From assembly GCF_009725235.1 (NCBI RefSeq), contig NZ_WJFC01000113.1:1-41807 (forward strand): a DNA stretch of 41,807 nt, given 5' to 3'. Below the pieces are notes generated by a model. It saw only the letters and a program-made list of their open reading frames with translations. It searched no databases and had not been told where the DNA came from. Positions 5,888 through 15,641 of the stretch are shown here, piece after piece (the first letter of the stretch is position 1; each line of letters starts with the position of its first letter). The position numbers and the translations under genes are program-made. Source of the stretch: Scytonema sp. UIC 10036. GTDB lineage: Bacteria; Cyanobacteriota; Cyanobacteriia; Cyanobacteriales; Nostocaceae.

Positions 5888-8878
5888 GTGTCAGAAGCAT
5901 ACTGGCAAACTAAAATCTGGGGATTACTACACGATCCCGTGCTAAAAGCACTACATAACAACCAATCAGGGCGCGGTGAGAACAGCTTCTGGCAACAATT
6001 GCCAGTCATGCAAAATTGGGTTGAAAATGGCTGGAACCCTGAAACATCAGGAGGTACAGTTATGAAACACATCCATCAAGCTGATTGGATTGCCTCGGCG
6101 AGCGATCGCGGTGCAATTGGCAGTATCATTCAAAGTGTGAACTACAAGGACAGGGGTTTAGAAATTGCCCACCTACTTTCCGGTGCCAAACTAGACTTCA
6201 AAATCTCACAGCACTCAGAACTCCTCAACAAACGGCGCGAGTATCTCCAAAAACAAGAACAAAACCTGTTCGACAAAATCCCCGCCGAAGCAAAGAAAAA
6301 AGAAAATTACAAGCAGCTGTACTGGTGGCTGTGGCGTTGTTTGCCAGAAGCTGTCTGCCAAGAATTCCAGGATAAATCCCTCATTTTAATGCCTGCGGAA
6401 ACCCGCTTTCCAGACAGTTCCATTTGGAGTCATGCCAGTATCACAGCAGCCCTTTCAGGTGCATTAGCAGGATACGATCTTACAACAGAACAACTCAAAC
6501 GTTGGTCTTCACAGAACACCCTATCCCATCCCTACCTAGCAAGCTTCACCTTCACCCCAGTCCAAGAACTGATAAAAGCCAGTCGCAAAATGCGCGATTT
6601 CTGGGCTGGTTCTTGGATACTGCACTACCTTTGTGCCAAAGTCTCTTGGAAACTCGCTTTACAATACGGTCCCGATACCTTGTTGTATCCCAGTCTGTTC
6701 CAACAACCACTCATAGACCACTGGTTATTACAACAATTCCCAGATTTTAAAGACTGGATTGATAAACCATGCGATCGCAAGCTCCTAACGGCAGGATTTC
6801 CCAACGTTATAATCCTCATTCTGCCAAAAGACAAAGTTAAAGCAGCAATGCAAACGGCACAACAGACAGTCAAGCAAGCATGGCAAGAAATTAGCAACTT
6901 AGTTTTTCAAGAACTACAAGACAAACGCCATTGGATGCCAGACTTACAAGCAGATAGCAAAACATGGGAAGGTTGGCTGCAATCCCAATGGCAGTTTTAC
7001 TGGGCTGCAATGCCCATTGGCAAAGATGAAAAAGGCGTACAGCTAAAAAACACCATTTGTTTTGATGAAGAAAAAGAAGCCTCATTCCAACAATGGGTAG
7101 ATACTCAAAACCAAGCCTATAACTTACAAGACGAACAACAACTCTTTAAACCAAAAGAACGAGAATTTCTTTTAGCAGCTGCCAAACTCCGCTTTGAAAC
7201 TCAACACAGGAAGTTTAGCATCAATGTTGGCTCTTGGTGGGCTAGCATTTTTGACCAAACCAGATATACTTTAACATCAGTCAAAAACGCCCGAAATTGG
7301 GAAATTCCTACAGCCTTCGGTCCTCGCTCCACCGTATCCGGTATTGGACCCGTCGTTCATCCCCAACAAGACTGGGTGAGTGAAGGAGACACCAAAAAAT
7401 GTTGGCAAAGAAGAGCAGGCTTATTTGATGGGAGAGAACAACTCAATGCTACGGAAACCGTCAAGCGCTGTTTGAAAGAAGTTCTGCCAGAATTATTAGC
7501 TTTAGACGATACCGAACAAATAGAAGCTTCTTACCCAGATTTGACAGCAGGAGTCGCAGGCTATCTCAAAGTCATGGAAGAGACAGAACGACTAGACCAT
7601 TGGAAGCATTACAACCAAGCTTGTCAAGCAGTGATGAAGGAGTTTGACTGGACTCAAAAAGTCATAGAAGATATGAGAAGCAAATGGGGAATCCCTTGGA
7701 TAGACGATCGCCGCACATTACCTAAGAAAAATCATCCCCGTCTGCTCAACGCAGGCTGGTTGGTAGAAGATGGGGAAGCACCAAACATTGAAGAACTCAA
7801 ACAAGATTACCGTTGTAACATTCAAAAAGTTATAAATAGGTTCTATCCCAACAACAACCCTGCAAACTGGTACGTGTTAGCCGCAGGAGACGGTGACGGA
7901 ATGAGTCAATGGCTCAAAGGAATACCGCTCAAAGATTATCTTGACTATATTCCAGAAGAGTTAAAGAATCAAATTCAGAAAATGGAAGAGGGCGACAAGG
8001 AGAAAAACCAAGCTATAGCCCAACGCTTTAAAGAGTTTCTGACAACTCAAAAACGCATGGGACCTTCCACTCACAACGCCCTCAGCCGTGCTTTGTTAGA
8101 TTTCTCCAATCAACTTGTTCCTTACCTGACTCAACAACGCTATGCGGGACGGTTGATATATGGGGGGGGTGATGATGTCTTAGCCTACACCAATCTTTGG
8201 GAATGGGATAGATGGCTGTGGGATATCCGCCAATGTTTTCAAGGGAAGGAAGATCCTAGAGGTGAGTTTCAAAGTCGAGGTGACTATTGGCAATTGCCAA
8301 CAACTCATTCTGCTACTTGTATTGCCAAACGACCTTTATTTACAATGGGGGAGCAAGCAACTATTAGCTTTGGTATTGCGATCGCATATCATTCCGTACC
8401 GCTTGCTATTGCTTTGGAGAATATGTGGGAAGCTGAGAAGGAGGCGAAAGAACATATATGTCCGGAGGGTAAAGCAAAAGATGCTGTGCAAGTACGGGTT
8501 TTATATGGTAATGGAAATATTCTCAAAGCAACTGCTAAGTTTTTGGTGTTTCATAAGTGGCAAAAATTATTAGATCTGGGTGTCGATATAGATGCTGCTA
8601 TTTTTGAACAGGCTGCTTTTATGTGGAGTCAGCATCCCGCACCCGTAAAAGAGGCTGTTGCACCTTGGACGCAAGCGTTTTGCGATCGTCGCGAACTTTT
8701 ACAAGGGGATGGGGATTTGAAGGAGCGGTTTGAGAGGGTTTTGTTGGAGTTTTTGGAGGGTTGTTTTATTGAACCGCAGAGACGCAGAGAGCGCGGAGAG
8801 GGGAATACAGAGGAGGTGGAGGTTTGGCTGAAGCTTGCGGCTTTTACTGTCCGTCAAAGAATTATAAAGTATGAATGA
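5888..8878 (+). CDS. cmr2: Cmr2 / Cas10, type III-B large subunit
   Basis: The 996-residue large subunit of the Cmr effector complex. On target-RNA binding, Cas10 proteins convert ATP to cyclic oligoadenylates. The N-terminus YWQTKIWGLLHDPVLKALH carries an HD-like His-Asp. The first palm shows AAGDGDGMSQW near residue 664. The second palm has the intact cyclase motif YGGGDDVLA near residue 759. The frame is open from a TTG at 5825, but GTG 5888 is preferred because AAGGA (5876-5880) lies 7 nt upstream and homologues start close to YWQ.KIWGLLHDP. An interspersed repeat (CCGCAGAGACGCAGAGAGCG) lies within the coding sequence near residue 961. It is first in the operon. HD nuclease activity is uncertain. 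Confidence 0.95.
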   Translation: MSEAYWQTKIWGLLHDPVLKALHNNQSGRGENSFWQQLPVMQNWVENGWNPETSGGTVMKHIHQADWIASASDRGAIGSIIQSVNYKDRGLEIAHLLSGAKLDFKISQHSELLNKRREYLQKQEQNLFDKIPAEAKKKENYKQLYWWLWRCLPEAVCQEFQDKSLILMPAETRFPDSSIWSHASITAALSGALAGYDLTTEQLKRWSSQNTLSHPYLASFTFTPVQELIKASRKMRDFWAGSWILHYLCAKVSWKLALQYGPDTLLYPSLFQQPLIDHWLLQQFPDFKDWIDKPCDRKLLTAGFPNVIILILPKDKVKAAMQTAQQTVKQAWQEISNLVFQELQDKRHWMPDLQADSKTWEGWLQSQWQFYWAAMPIGKDEKGVQLKNTICFDEEKEASFQQWVDTQNQAYNLQDEQQLFKPKEREFLLAAAKLRFETQHRKFSINVGSWWASIFDQTRYTLTSVKNARNWEIPTAFGPRSTVSGIGPVVHPQQDWVSEGDTKKCWQRRAGLFDGREQLNATETVKRCLKEVLPELLALDDTEQIEASYPDLTAGVAGYLKVMEETERLDHWKHYNQACQAVMKEFDWTQKVIEDMRSKWGIPWIDDRRTLPKKNHPRLLNAGWLVEDGEAPNIEELKQDYRCNIQKVINRFYPNNNPANWYVLAAGDGDGMSQWLKGIPLKDYLDYIPEELKNQIQKMEEGDKEKNQAIAQRFKEFLTTQKRMGPSTHNALSRALLDFSNQLVPYLTQQRYAGRLIYGGGDDVLAYTNLWEWDRWLWDIRQCFQGKEDPRGEFQSRGDYWQLPTTHSATCIAKRPLFTMGEQATISFGIAIAYHSVPLAIALENMWEAEKEAKEHICPEGKAKDAVQVRVLYGNGNILKATAKFLVFHKWQKLLDLGVDIDAAIFEQAAFMWSQHPAPVKEAVAPWTQAFCDRRELLQGDGDLKERFERVLLEFLEGCFIEPQRRRERGEGNTEEVEVWLKLAAFTVRQRIIKYE

Positions 8879-9387
8879 TGAATTATGAATTATGAATTGG
8901 GAATTGGGAATGATAAAGGATGGAGTCATGACAGGAAAGTTTTATGAATGATGGGAATGTAAAAACATGGGATATTCGAGAGCGAACTGTTGAGTATGCT
9001 TTAAGAGCTATCAAATTATTTCAGTATATCAAAGGACAAAAAGATGAAGCTGGTCATATAATTGGAAAACAATACTTAAGGTCAGCCACTTCCATTGGAG
9101 CTAATATTCAAGAGGCTCAATCTGGTGAAAGTAAAGCTGATTTTATTCACAAGTTAACTATTGCTCAGAAAGAAGCTAGAGAAAGTTTATATTGGCTTCG
9201 GTTACTAGCTAAATCTAATATTGTTACTACCGAACGCCTAAACCTTCTTATGCAAGAGAATGAGGAAATTATTGCAATAATTACAGCAATCATTGTCAAA
9301 ACTAAAAAACACAAAACTTAGTGATACTTATCCTCCTTCTCAAAACTCCCAATTCATAATTTTCATAATTTTCATAATTCATCATTC
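8873..9387. repeat. Long inverted repeat enclosing the four-helix-bundle gene
   Basis: The left arm at 8873-8902 (GAATGATGAATTATGAA... TTATGAATTGGGA) is complementary to 9347-9387 (TCCCAATTCATAA... TTCATAATTCATCATTC), the right arm holding about 11 extra bases of the same short-repeat type. The left arm starts in the cmr2 stop codon region. Further ATTCATCATTCATAATTC units follow to 9431. In the operon mRNA the arms would form a stem with the 378-nt gene in the loop. Confidence 0.75.
8944..9321 (+). CDS. Four-helix bundle protein (S23/IVP family)
   Basis: The 125-residue protein matches the four-helix-bundle family known from ORFs in 23S rRNA intervening sequences and related to bAvd of diversity-generating retroelements. 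Diagnostic parts are 'YLRSATSIGANIQEAQSGES' and 'DFIHKLTIAQKEARESLYWL', with the usual helical N-terminus 'ERTVEYALRAIKLFQYI'. AGGAAA about 7 nt before the ATG supports the start. It interrupts the cmr operon between cmr2 and cmr3 and sits within a long inverted repeat, so it looks like an inserted unit rather than a Cmr component. Its function is not known; proteins of this fold bind nucleic acid or assemble into pentamers. Confidence 0.88.
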   Translation: MNDGNVKTWDIRERTVEYALRAIKLFQYIKGQKDEAGHIIGKQYLRSATSIGANIQEAQSGESKADFIHKLTIAQKEARESLYWLRLLAKSNIVTTERLNLLMQENEEIIAIITAIIVKTKKHKT

Positions 9388-9426
9388 ATAATTCATCCTT
9401 CATAATTCATCATTCATCATTCATAA

Positions 9427-10524
<1,098 letters not shown>

Positions 10525-10620
10525 AGCTCACGCAAAGACGCGAAGGCGCAAAGAAAGCAAGATGCGGTTTTTTTTGATAACTCATTCATCCAAAATCCAA
10601 AATCCAAAATCCAAAATCGT
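10525..10620. repeat. Short interspersed and heptameric repeats between cmr3 and cmr4
   Basis: ACGCAAAGACGCGAAGGCGCA (about 10530-10550) belongs to the 'CGCAGAGACGCAGAG' repeat class seen elsewhere in the window. It is followed by a tandem of (CAAAATC)n at about 10588-10619, a short tandemly repeated repetitive sequence usual in heterocystous cyanobacteria. The tandem ends at the cmr4 start codon, so it replaces any normal ribosome-binding site. Confidence 0.75.
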
Positions 10621-11403
10621 ATGATGAACTCTATTTACTTGTATCTTCTTTCACCTCTTCATACAGGTGGTACTACTCAAGAAGGGAATTTATTGGGAAT
10701 TGCTCGTGAATCTCACACGAATTTGCCTTACATACCTTCTAGCACAATTCGGGGTAAGTTGCGGGCGACGGCTACAGAGCAAAGTATGCGGTTTAGATTA
10801 TTTGGAACCGATTTAAAAGAGTCACAGCAACTAGAACAAGGCGATATCTGGATAGGGGATGCTTCTCTTCTCTGGTTACCGATATCTTCTTTAAGTCACA
10901 GTGTGATTTGGGTCAGTTGTCCCATGCTGCTGAGACGTTGGTTGCGATCGCAGGGTAATATGTCTAATGTACCAGCTGAATATAGTTGTAATTTTTCTAA
11001 TGGCAAAGCCGCAGTCTATCTCAAGGATGCTATTCTGAAAGCTGAAAGTTTGAAACAGTGGCAAGATTGGAAAGTATTTGTACCGCAAACAGCAGAATCC
11101 AGTGGAATTAATCGAGTCTTAGTTTTACCAGACCAGCATTGCGTTACTTTAATTCAGATGAGTTTGTGGCGTCAGGTAAAAATCAAATTGGATGAACACA
11201 AATCTGTAGACGGTGGATTTCGTTATGAGGAAGCTATTCCACCGGATACCCTCATGTATTTTTCTTGGGGAACAACGTCACAAGCTAATGGAACAGCCAA
11301 GCAATCCCATGCTGATTTCCAAAAACTCCTAACAGATAATCAAATTCTACAACTTGGAGGACAAGAAAGCTTGGGACGGGGATTTGTTCAGCAATGGGCT
11401 TGA
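10621..11403 (+). CDS. cmr4: Cmr4, type III-B backbone RAMP protein
   Basis: The 260-residue Cas7-type subunit that polymerises along the crRNA and cuts the bound target RNA at 6-nt intervals. N-terminal YLLSPLHTGGTTQEG and YIPSSTIRGKLRA (residues ~37-49) are the RAMP signature. The C-terminal glycine-rich loop is LQLGGQESLGRGFVQQW. In characterised Cmr4 proteins the catalytic Asp lies shortly after the first glycine segment; I could not assign it with certainty here. Two consecutive ATGs (10621 and 10624) are both possible starts. Confidence 0.93.
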   Translation: MMNSIYLYLLSPLHTGGTTQEGNLLGIARESHTNLPYIPSSTIRGKLRATATEQSMRFRLFGTDLKESQQLEQGDIWIGDASLLWLPISSLSHSVIWVSCPMLLRRWLRSQGNMSNVPAEYSCNFSNGKAAVYLKDAILKAESLKQWQDWKVFVPQTAESSGINRVLVLPDQHCVTLIQMSLWRQVKIKLDEHKSVDGGFRYEEAIPPDTLMYFSWGTTSQANGTAKQSHADFQKLLTDNQILQLGGQESLGRGFVQQWA

Positions 11404-11446
11404 TACGGTGACAGAACAATTTAGCATCAATATAGGTAACACAGAA

Positions 11447-11839
11447 ATGATGACATTCGATCCACGGACAATTACAACTCCAGTATACGAGGCTTTAGAT
11501 GGATTGCGATCGCAACCCAATCAAGATGAAGCTCGTCTCAAGGAACAAAAAAGCCAAGCAGTGGAACTCTACACTTATTTATCGACTTGGGGAATGTTAC
11601 GCCTGAAAGCAGAAGAAAAAGCTCTGAGTCAAGAAGGGAAAAAGCAGGTCGTAAAAAAATTCTTTGATTGTTTGGAATTTCTGTCAGGTATGAAAAACTT
11701 AGCAGGGGATGGGGGATTGGTTACTCTCAAGAAATTAGACACAGACGAATACTTAGGTTTAACAGGATTGGGACTGGCTGTAGCACAAGAATTTAGCTTT
11801 TGGGCTAACGCTGTTTACTGGAATGTTAAGGGAGAGTAA
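11447..11839 (+). CDS. cmr5: Cmr5, type III-B small subunit
   Basis: A 130-residue all-helical small subunit that lines the Cmr filament. The family pattern appears in 'ELYTYLSTWGMLRLKAEEKA', 'FFDCLEFLSG' and C-terminal 'YLGLTGLGLAVAQEFSFWA'. The frame is open into the end of cmr4, but the ATG at 11447 (MMTFDPRTI...) is preferred because it clears the cmr4 stop, is preceded by an AGG about 12 nt upstream and gives the usual family length. It lies 5 nt before the cmr6-cmr1 start. Confidence 0.88.
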   Translation: MMTFDPRTITTPVYEALDGLRSQPNQDEARLKEQKSQAVELYTYLSTWGMLRLKAEEKALSQEGKKQVVKKFFDCLEFLSGMKNLAGDGGLVTLKKLDTDEYLGLTGLGLAVAQEFSFWANAVYWNVKGE

Positions 11840-11844
11840 TATCA

Positions 11845-13803
11845 ATGGTATTTGAAAGACCGAGAAAAGCTCAAAATTCATCCCCTGCGATACAAAAACC
11901 GGGTGCAGGTAACGGTGGTGACAAACATAACGGTGGTTCTGGGGGTCGTGGGACGGGTGGAACAGGCGGTACGGGAAACCATTCCAAGCAACTACCAGAA
12001 GATCGAATCCCATCGCCTTGGCTTGACTCTGAAAACGAACCCATTCCAGATAAAAATGCTAGTTTTGTGGAATATTTGCGTTGGATGCGATCGCCTGAGA
12101 GTGAATATAAAGATGCAACCAAAGTACACATACTTCAAAAAGCAGAAGAAGGTGCAAACCATAACATTCGCCTCGAACAACTGAACAAACGCACGAAACT
12201 GATAGCCAAGGAGACATTTCAAGTCCAATGTCCTTGGCGCATGCGGGTTGGGGGACACCGAGGACCGGAAAGTATTCTTCTACCAGCTTTTGATGCTTTG
12301 GGAACACCTTATATTCCTTCAAGTACTTTGCGGGGAGTTGCGAGAACCCAAGCTATCCGAGAAATCATGGCAGAAAAAAAGCTTTCATGGAAAGCAGCCG
12401 AACAAGAAGTTGCACCTTATTTTGGTTCTCTGGAAGCAAAAAATCCCAATGATTGTGCTGGTAAGGTAGTTTTTTTAGATGCTTATCCATTACCCAATCA
12501 ACCAGGAATTTTGGCGATGGATATGGCAAATAATATTTGGAAGTGGGATAATAATTCACCCAAATATGACCCGAATCCCAACCCCTTTTTATGCATTAAG
12601 GGAGCAATATTCTTAATTGGCTTGCGTTTAACGAGTAACTGTAAAGATAATCAAGTTTTAGACAAAGTGAAACATTGGTTAATTAAGGGTTTACAAGCTG
12701 GTATTGGTTCTCAGGTAAACACGGGATATGGAGAATTAATTACAGCCGGGAAAGTTAGCAAACCAAATGAGTTTTTCCAGGTTGAATTTAAACTCAAAGG
12801 TCAATTGATTCACGGGCGTCAAAAAATTAGAAATCTTTCTCAGCCTTACCAGAAAGATGGACAAGGTCATTTAAAACGAGACAGATACGGTAAATTAAAA
12901 CTAGATACATCTCCAGAAGCAGAAGTACGTTCTGTTGCTTTTAAATCAATGCTCCGTTATTGGTTTCGGACATTTGCGCTGGGAGTGTTAGAACCGGAGA
13001 AAATTCTTTCTTGGGAATCCAAGATTTTTGGAGCTATTAATCCTCAAGAACGCGGTTGGATAGTTGTTAGAGTATTGCACGGAAAAGTCACTCAAAAAGA
13101 ACCTCTCGATCAACGCGATCCGTGTGGCGAACAACAAGGACTTTTAACTCTGAGTTATTCTCTTGAAGCACCACAAGATAAGCAAAAGATTATTCAACAA
13201 CTTTTGCGAAATTTAACATGGTTGATGTTTCATTTAGGAGGTATTGGTCAGGGGGCGAGAAGACCGTACTATTCCCGTAAAACTCGTGATTTTGCTCCTT
13301 GGTGGCGGGGTTCAACTCTAATACCTGAAAGTGATGATGCTTTTTGGATTTTACCAGATACTCCTAAAGAGTTTTGTCAGTTATTTCAGCAACGCCTGCT
13401 AGGTTTTTATACAGCATTCCAATCGTTAGGGGCGACTTTTAACTATCGTTCACCTATCTCTGCTGGTTCCGTCAGTCGCGATCGCTGGACTGAAGCTGTC
13501 GATATGAATTGTCGCATAATTGTGTGTGCGGGAAAAGAAGATTTTGGTAAACCCTATGCTTTAGCAGTTTTGCATCACCAAGATTTAAAAATTAAAGACA
13601 GAGAAGGGCGCGATAATTATGATGGAAATCTTTGCGGTAAGGTTGGTAAAGAAGTAAAACCTTCACCTGTCTGGATTGCGGATTTAGATGATTACCAGCT
13701 TGTCACTGTTTTTGGTGCAACTCAAGATCCGCGCAAAAAGTACTTGCAAGCATTACGCGATCGCACTTCTCCTCAAAATTACCATCAAGTATACCCCTTA
13801 TGA
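11845..13803 (+). CDS. Cmr6-Cmr1 fusion RAMP protein
   Basis: A 652-residue protein with two RAMP units. A Gly/Thr-rich tail (residues ~20-50) precedes a Cmr6-like half: PWRMRVGGHRGPESILLPAF (near 130), 'YIPSSTLRGVARTQAIREI' and 'GIGSQVNTGYGEL' (near 290). The second half looks like Cmr1: 'EVRSVAFKSMLRYWFRTFAL' (near 370), the Cmr1 'R...ikG.lRfWwRa' motif, then SWESKIFGAI ('E..lFG') and HLGGIGQGARRPYY. No separate cmr1 exists in the operon, so one polypeptide probably caps the 3' end of the crRNP. GGGAGAG precedes the ATG. The stop overlaps the next start (ATGA). Confidence 0.85.
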   Translation: MVFERPRKAQNSSPAIQKPGAGNGGDKHNGGSGGRGTGGTGGTGNHSKQLPEDRIPSPWLDSENEPIPDKNASFVEYLRWMRSPESEYKDATKVHILQKAEEGANHNIRLEQLNKRTKLIAKETFQVQCPWRMRVGGHRGPESILLPAFDALGTPYIPSSTLRGVARTQAIREIMAEKKLSWKAAEQEVAPYFGSLEAKNPNDCAGKVVFLDAYPLPNQPGILAMDMANNIWKWDNNSPKYDPNPNPFLCIKGAIFLIGLRLTSNCKDNQVLDKVKHWLIKGLQAGIGSQVNTGYGELITAGKVSKPNEFFQVEFKLKGQLIHGRQKIRNLSQPYQKDGQGHLKRDRYGKLKLDTSPEAEVRSVAFKSMLRYWFRTFALGVLEPEKILSWESKIFGAINPQERGWIVVRVLHGKVTQKEPLDQRDPCGEQQGLLTLSYSLEAPQDKQKIIQQLLRNLTWLMFHLGGIGQGARRPYYSRKTRDFAPWWRGSTLIPESDDAFWILPDTPKEFCQLFQQRLLGFYTAFQSLGATFNYRSPISAGSVSRDRWTEAVDMNCRIIVCAGKEDFGKPYALAVLHHQDLKIKDREGRDNYDGNLCGKVGKEVKPSPVWIADLDDYQLVTVFGATQDPRKKYLQALRDRTSPQNYHQVYPL

Positions 13804-15344
13804 ATACTCTATCAACAGATTGCGATCGCGTAGACACTTTAATCATCACTGTCGGGACGCGTCAAATAGGATGGCGCAGTAAAGATGGAGTGATTCGTTC
13901 TTTTGGTGCTGATGGTAATATCAGCTATCCGCACCATGTTGATGAACTTTATCAAGAACTGGGGCTGAAACGGGGTACTCATGAAGAACAAGATAAAACT
14001 TACCCTTGGAGTGCAAAAGATTTAGGCAAACGCTACTACGAACACTGTATGGAATGGCTTGGCGGAGACTTTAGCCAAGTAGAACTTCTTTTAGACCATA
14101 CAATTATTACCACAGGAGTGGAACGGGGATTAAAACACATCATTTTGTGGGGAACAGATCAACCAGACACAGTTTCTTGGTTTTACCGAAGATTGGATAC
14201 AGTGTGGTTAGCAGCATTAATGGCGGGGAAAATTAAAAGTATTTGTCCTCATGTGAGAGTCGATGTCCACACTCCAAAAATTAATGCCAATGATAGCGAT
14301 GCAATTCGTAAAGAACTAGAAGTCTTGATATTACAGGAAGCATTAGATTTTTTCTCTCCTGTAGAAGATAAAGAATTAGTCTTGTGGGTACAAAACAAAG
14401 GTTGTGCGCCTGCGATTGCATCAGGAGTTGAAATTTGTGCAGCCGCTTTAGCCCGACAGTGTCAAGTCTTCAATGCTAGCCCCAAAGAGCCAGATTTATT
14501 TTTTGATACTTTACCAAATGGCTTTAGAACAGCAATGCCTTCTCAAAGTTTTAAACTGATTTCTATGGGAGAGCACTTCTGGTCTTTAGAACGCTTGCGG
14601 GTTATATCTGCTTGGGAAAGAGGAGACTTTTCCGAAGCACAACTGTGGTTAAAACCTCACCAAAATCGATATAAAAGTTTGTATAGATTAGCAGGTATTC
14701 TAGCATTATATACGAACTGGGAAACAAACAAATTTTTAAAAGCGATTCCTAATTGGATACGTTCTAATGACGTTACCAAAATAACTAGTCACGAACAAAT
14801 TCAAGCTTGGCAAGAACAATTAAATCAAATCAAGAAAAACAAATTAATTGAAACTTGGGAATTATCATTTCTGATCGAACTCCCATTGTTGAGAAGAAAT
14901 TACTCTGTAGCCTTCATGCAATTTACCCAAACAATAGAGAGATTGTTATATATTCAATGTGACGAACAAAACTGGATTGGCAAAGGCTATATTACACAAG
15001 TACCGGGTAGAAACTATCCACCATCACTGGCAGAATTAATTGAAGGTTGGCGCAAATTTCACAATTTTTGGGAAGACAATAAGTGGTACATATTACTAAC
15101 CCGCCTTCGCAAAAAACGAAATAAAGTTGTTCATGAAGCCGAATCCTTAACTTTTGCCCAAATTCGCACTCTTTGGACAGAAGGTAGTTTATTTACAGCT
15201 TCATCTTCAGAAGAACCAGAGGTGATAATATCATTAATGATATCTGTTCTCAAACAAATTAGCCCAAGTGTCAAAATAGAAAATTTGTTAGTTCCATCTC
15301 TCTATCAATGGGGCTTAAATTTGTTGGCGTCAACTATCAGCTAG
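13800..15344 (+). CDS. CARF-HEPN ribonuclease (Csm6/Csx1-like)
   Basis: The 514-residue accessory effector starts within the cmr6-cmr1 stop (ATGA). The N-terminal CARF Rossmann fold shows TLIITVGTRQIGW (residues ~12-24) and a second ligand-loop segment WVQNKGCAPAIASGVEI (near 200), where family members usually have KGGTPA. The C-terminus has the HEPN active site RNKVVH (R-x4-H) near residue 440, within a helical domain. Such proteins bind cyclic oligoadenylate made by Cas10 and become nonspecific RNases. The adjacent intact GGDD in cmr2 supports that coupling. The changed CARF loop could alter ring-size preference or ring-nuclease activity. Confidence 0.88.
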   Translation: MNTLSTDCDRVDTLIITVGTRQIGWRSKDGVIRSFGADGNISYPHHVDELYQELGLKRGTHEEQDKTYPWSAKDLGKRYYEHCMEWLGGDFSQVELLLDHTIITTGVERGLKHIILWGTDQPDTVSWFYRRLDTVWLAALMAGKIKSICPHVRVDVHTPKINANDSDAIRKELEVLILQEALDFFSPVEDKELVLWVQNKGCAPAIASGVEICAAALARQCQVFNASPKEPDLFFDTLPNGFRTAMPSQSFKLISMGEHFWSLERLRVISAWERGDFSEAQLWLKPHQNRYKSLYRLAGILALYTNWETNKFLKAIPNWIRSNDVTKITSHEQIQAWQEQLNQIKKNKLIETWELSFLIELPLLRRNYSVAFMQFTQTIERLLYIQCDEQNWIGKGYITQVPGRNYPPSLAELIEGWRKFHNFWEDNKWYILLTRLRKKRNKVVHEAESLTFAQIRTLWTEGSLFTASSSEEPEVIISLMISVLKQISPSVKIENLLVPSLYQWGLNLLASTIS

Positions 15345-15370
15345 GGCTGGTAACTCGTTCCCAGCCCTAG
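15341..15370. terminator. Inverted repeat at the end of the cmr operon
   Basis: CTAGGGCTGG (15341-15350) and CCAGCCCTAG (15361-15370) form a perfect 10-bp stem with a 10-nt loop. The CARF gene's stop codon TAG (15342-15344) is within the left arm. No T-run follows, so it is a processing or 3'-end stability element rather than a classic intrinsic terminator. Confidence 0.55.
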
Positions 15371-15612
15371 CTGGGAATGCCTTCCGTAGAGGCTCCGCCT
15401 CCCAATTTAAAGCATTTCACCAAACGATACCAAATCCGTTTGTATCGGAATTATTTCTCCCGATCTTTCCCTCTGCGCCCTCTGCGTCTCTGCGGTTTTT
15501 AAACATTACACTATCTCTCTTAAAGGCGATCGCATTTGTTCCAGAATTGGTATTAGCTGACACGCGAGGCAGAGCCTCTAGTCATGCATTCCCAGGCGGA
15601 GCCTGGGAACGA
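15354..15612. repeat. REP-like pair in opposite orientation
   Basis: Left unit CTCGTTCCCAGCCCTAGCTG...GAGGCTCCGCCTC (about 15354-15402); right unit, reversed, GAGGCAGAGCCTC...CCCAGGCGGAGCCTGGGAACG (about 15565-15611). Between them is a 'CCTCTGCGTCTCTGCGG' interspersed repeat (15480-15497). An equivalent pair lies at 34102-34372. The gap holds no gene; it separates the cmr operon from the convergent amidohydrolase. Confidence 0.7.
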
Positions 15613-15641
15613 GAGATGAGAACGAGAGACGAGAGAGTAGA

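Noticed and set aside
11871..12322. Several minus-strand ORFs within cmr6-cmr1
   Set aside because: They are shadows of the coding strand, with no family resemblance or ribosome-binding site.
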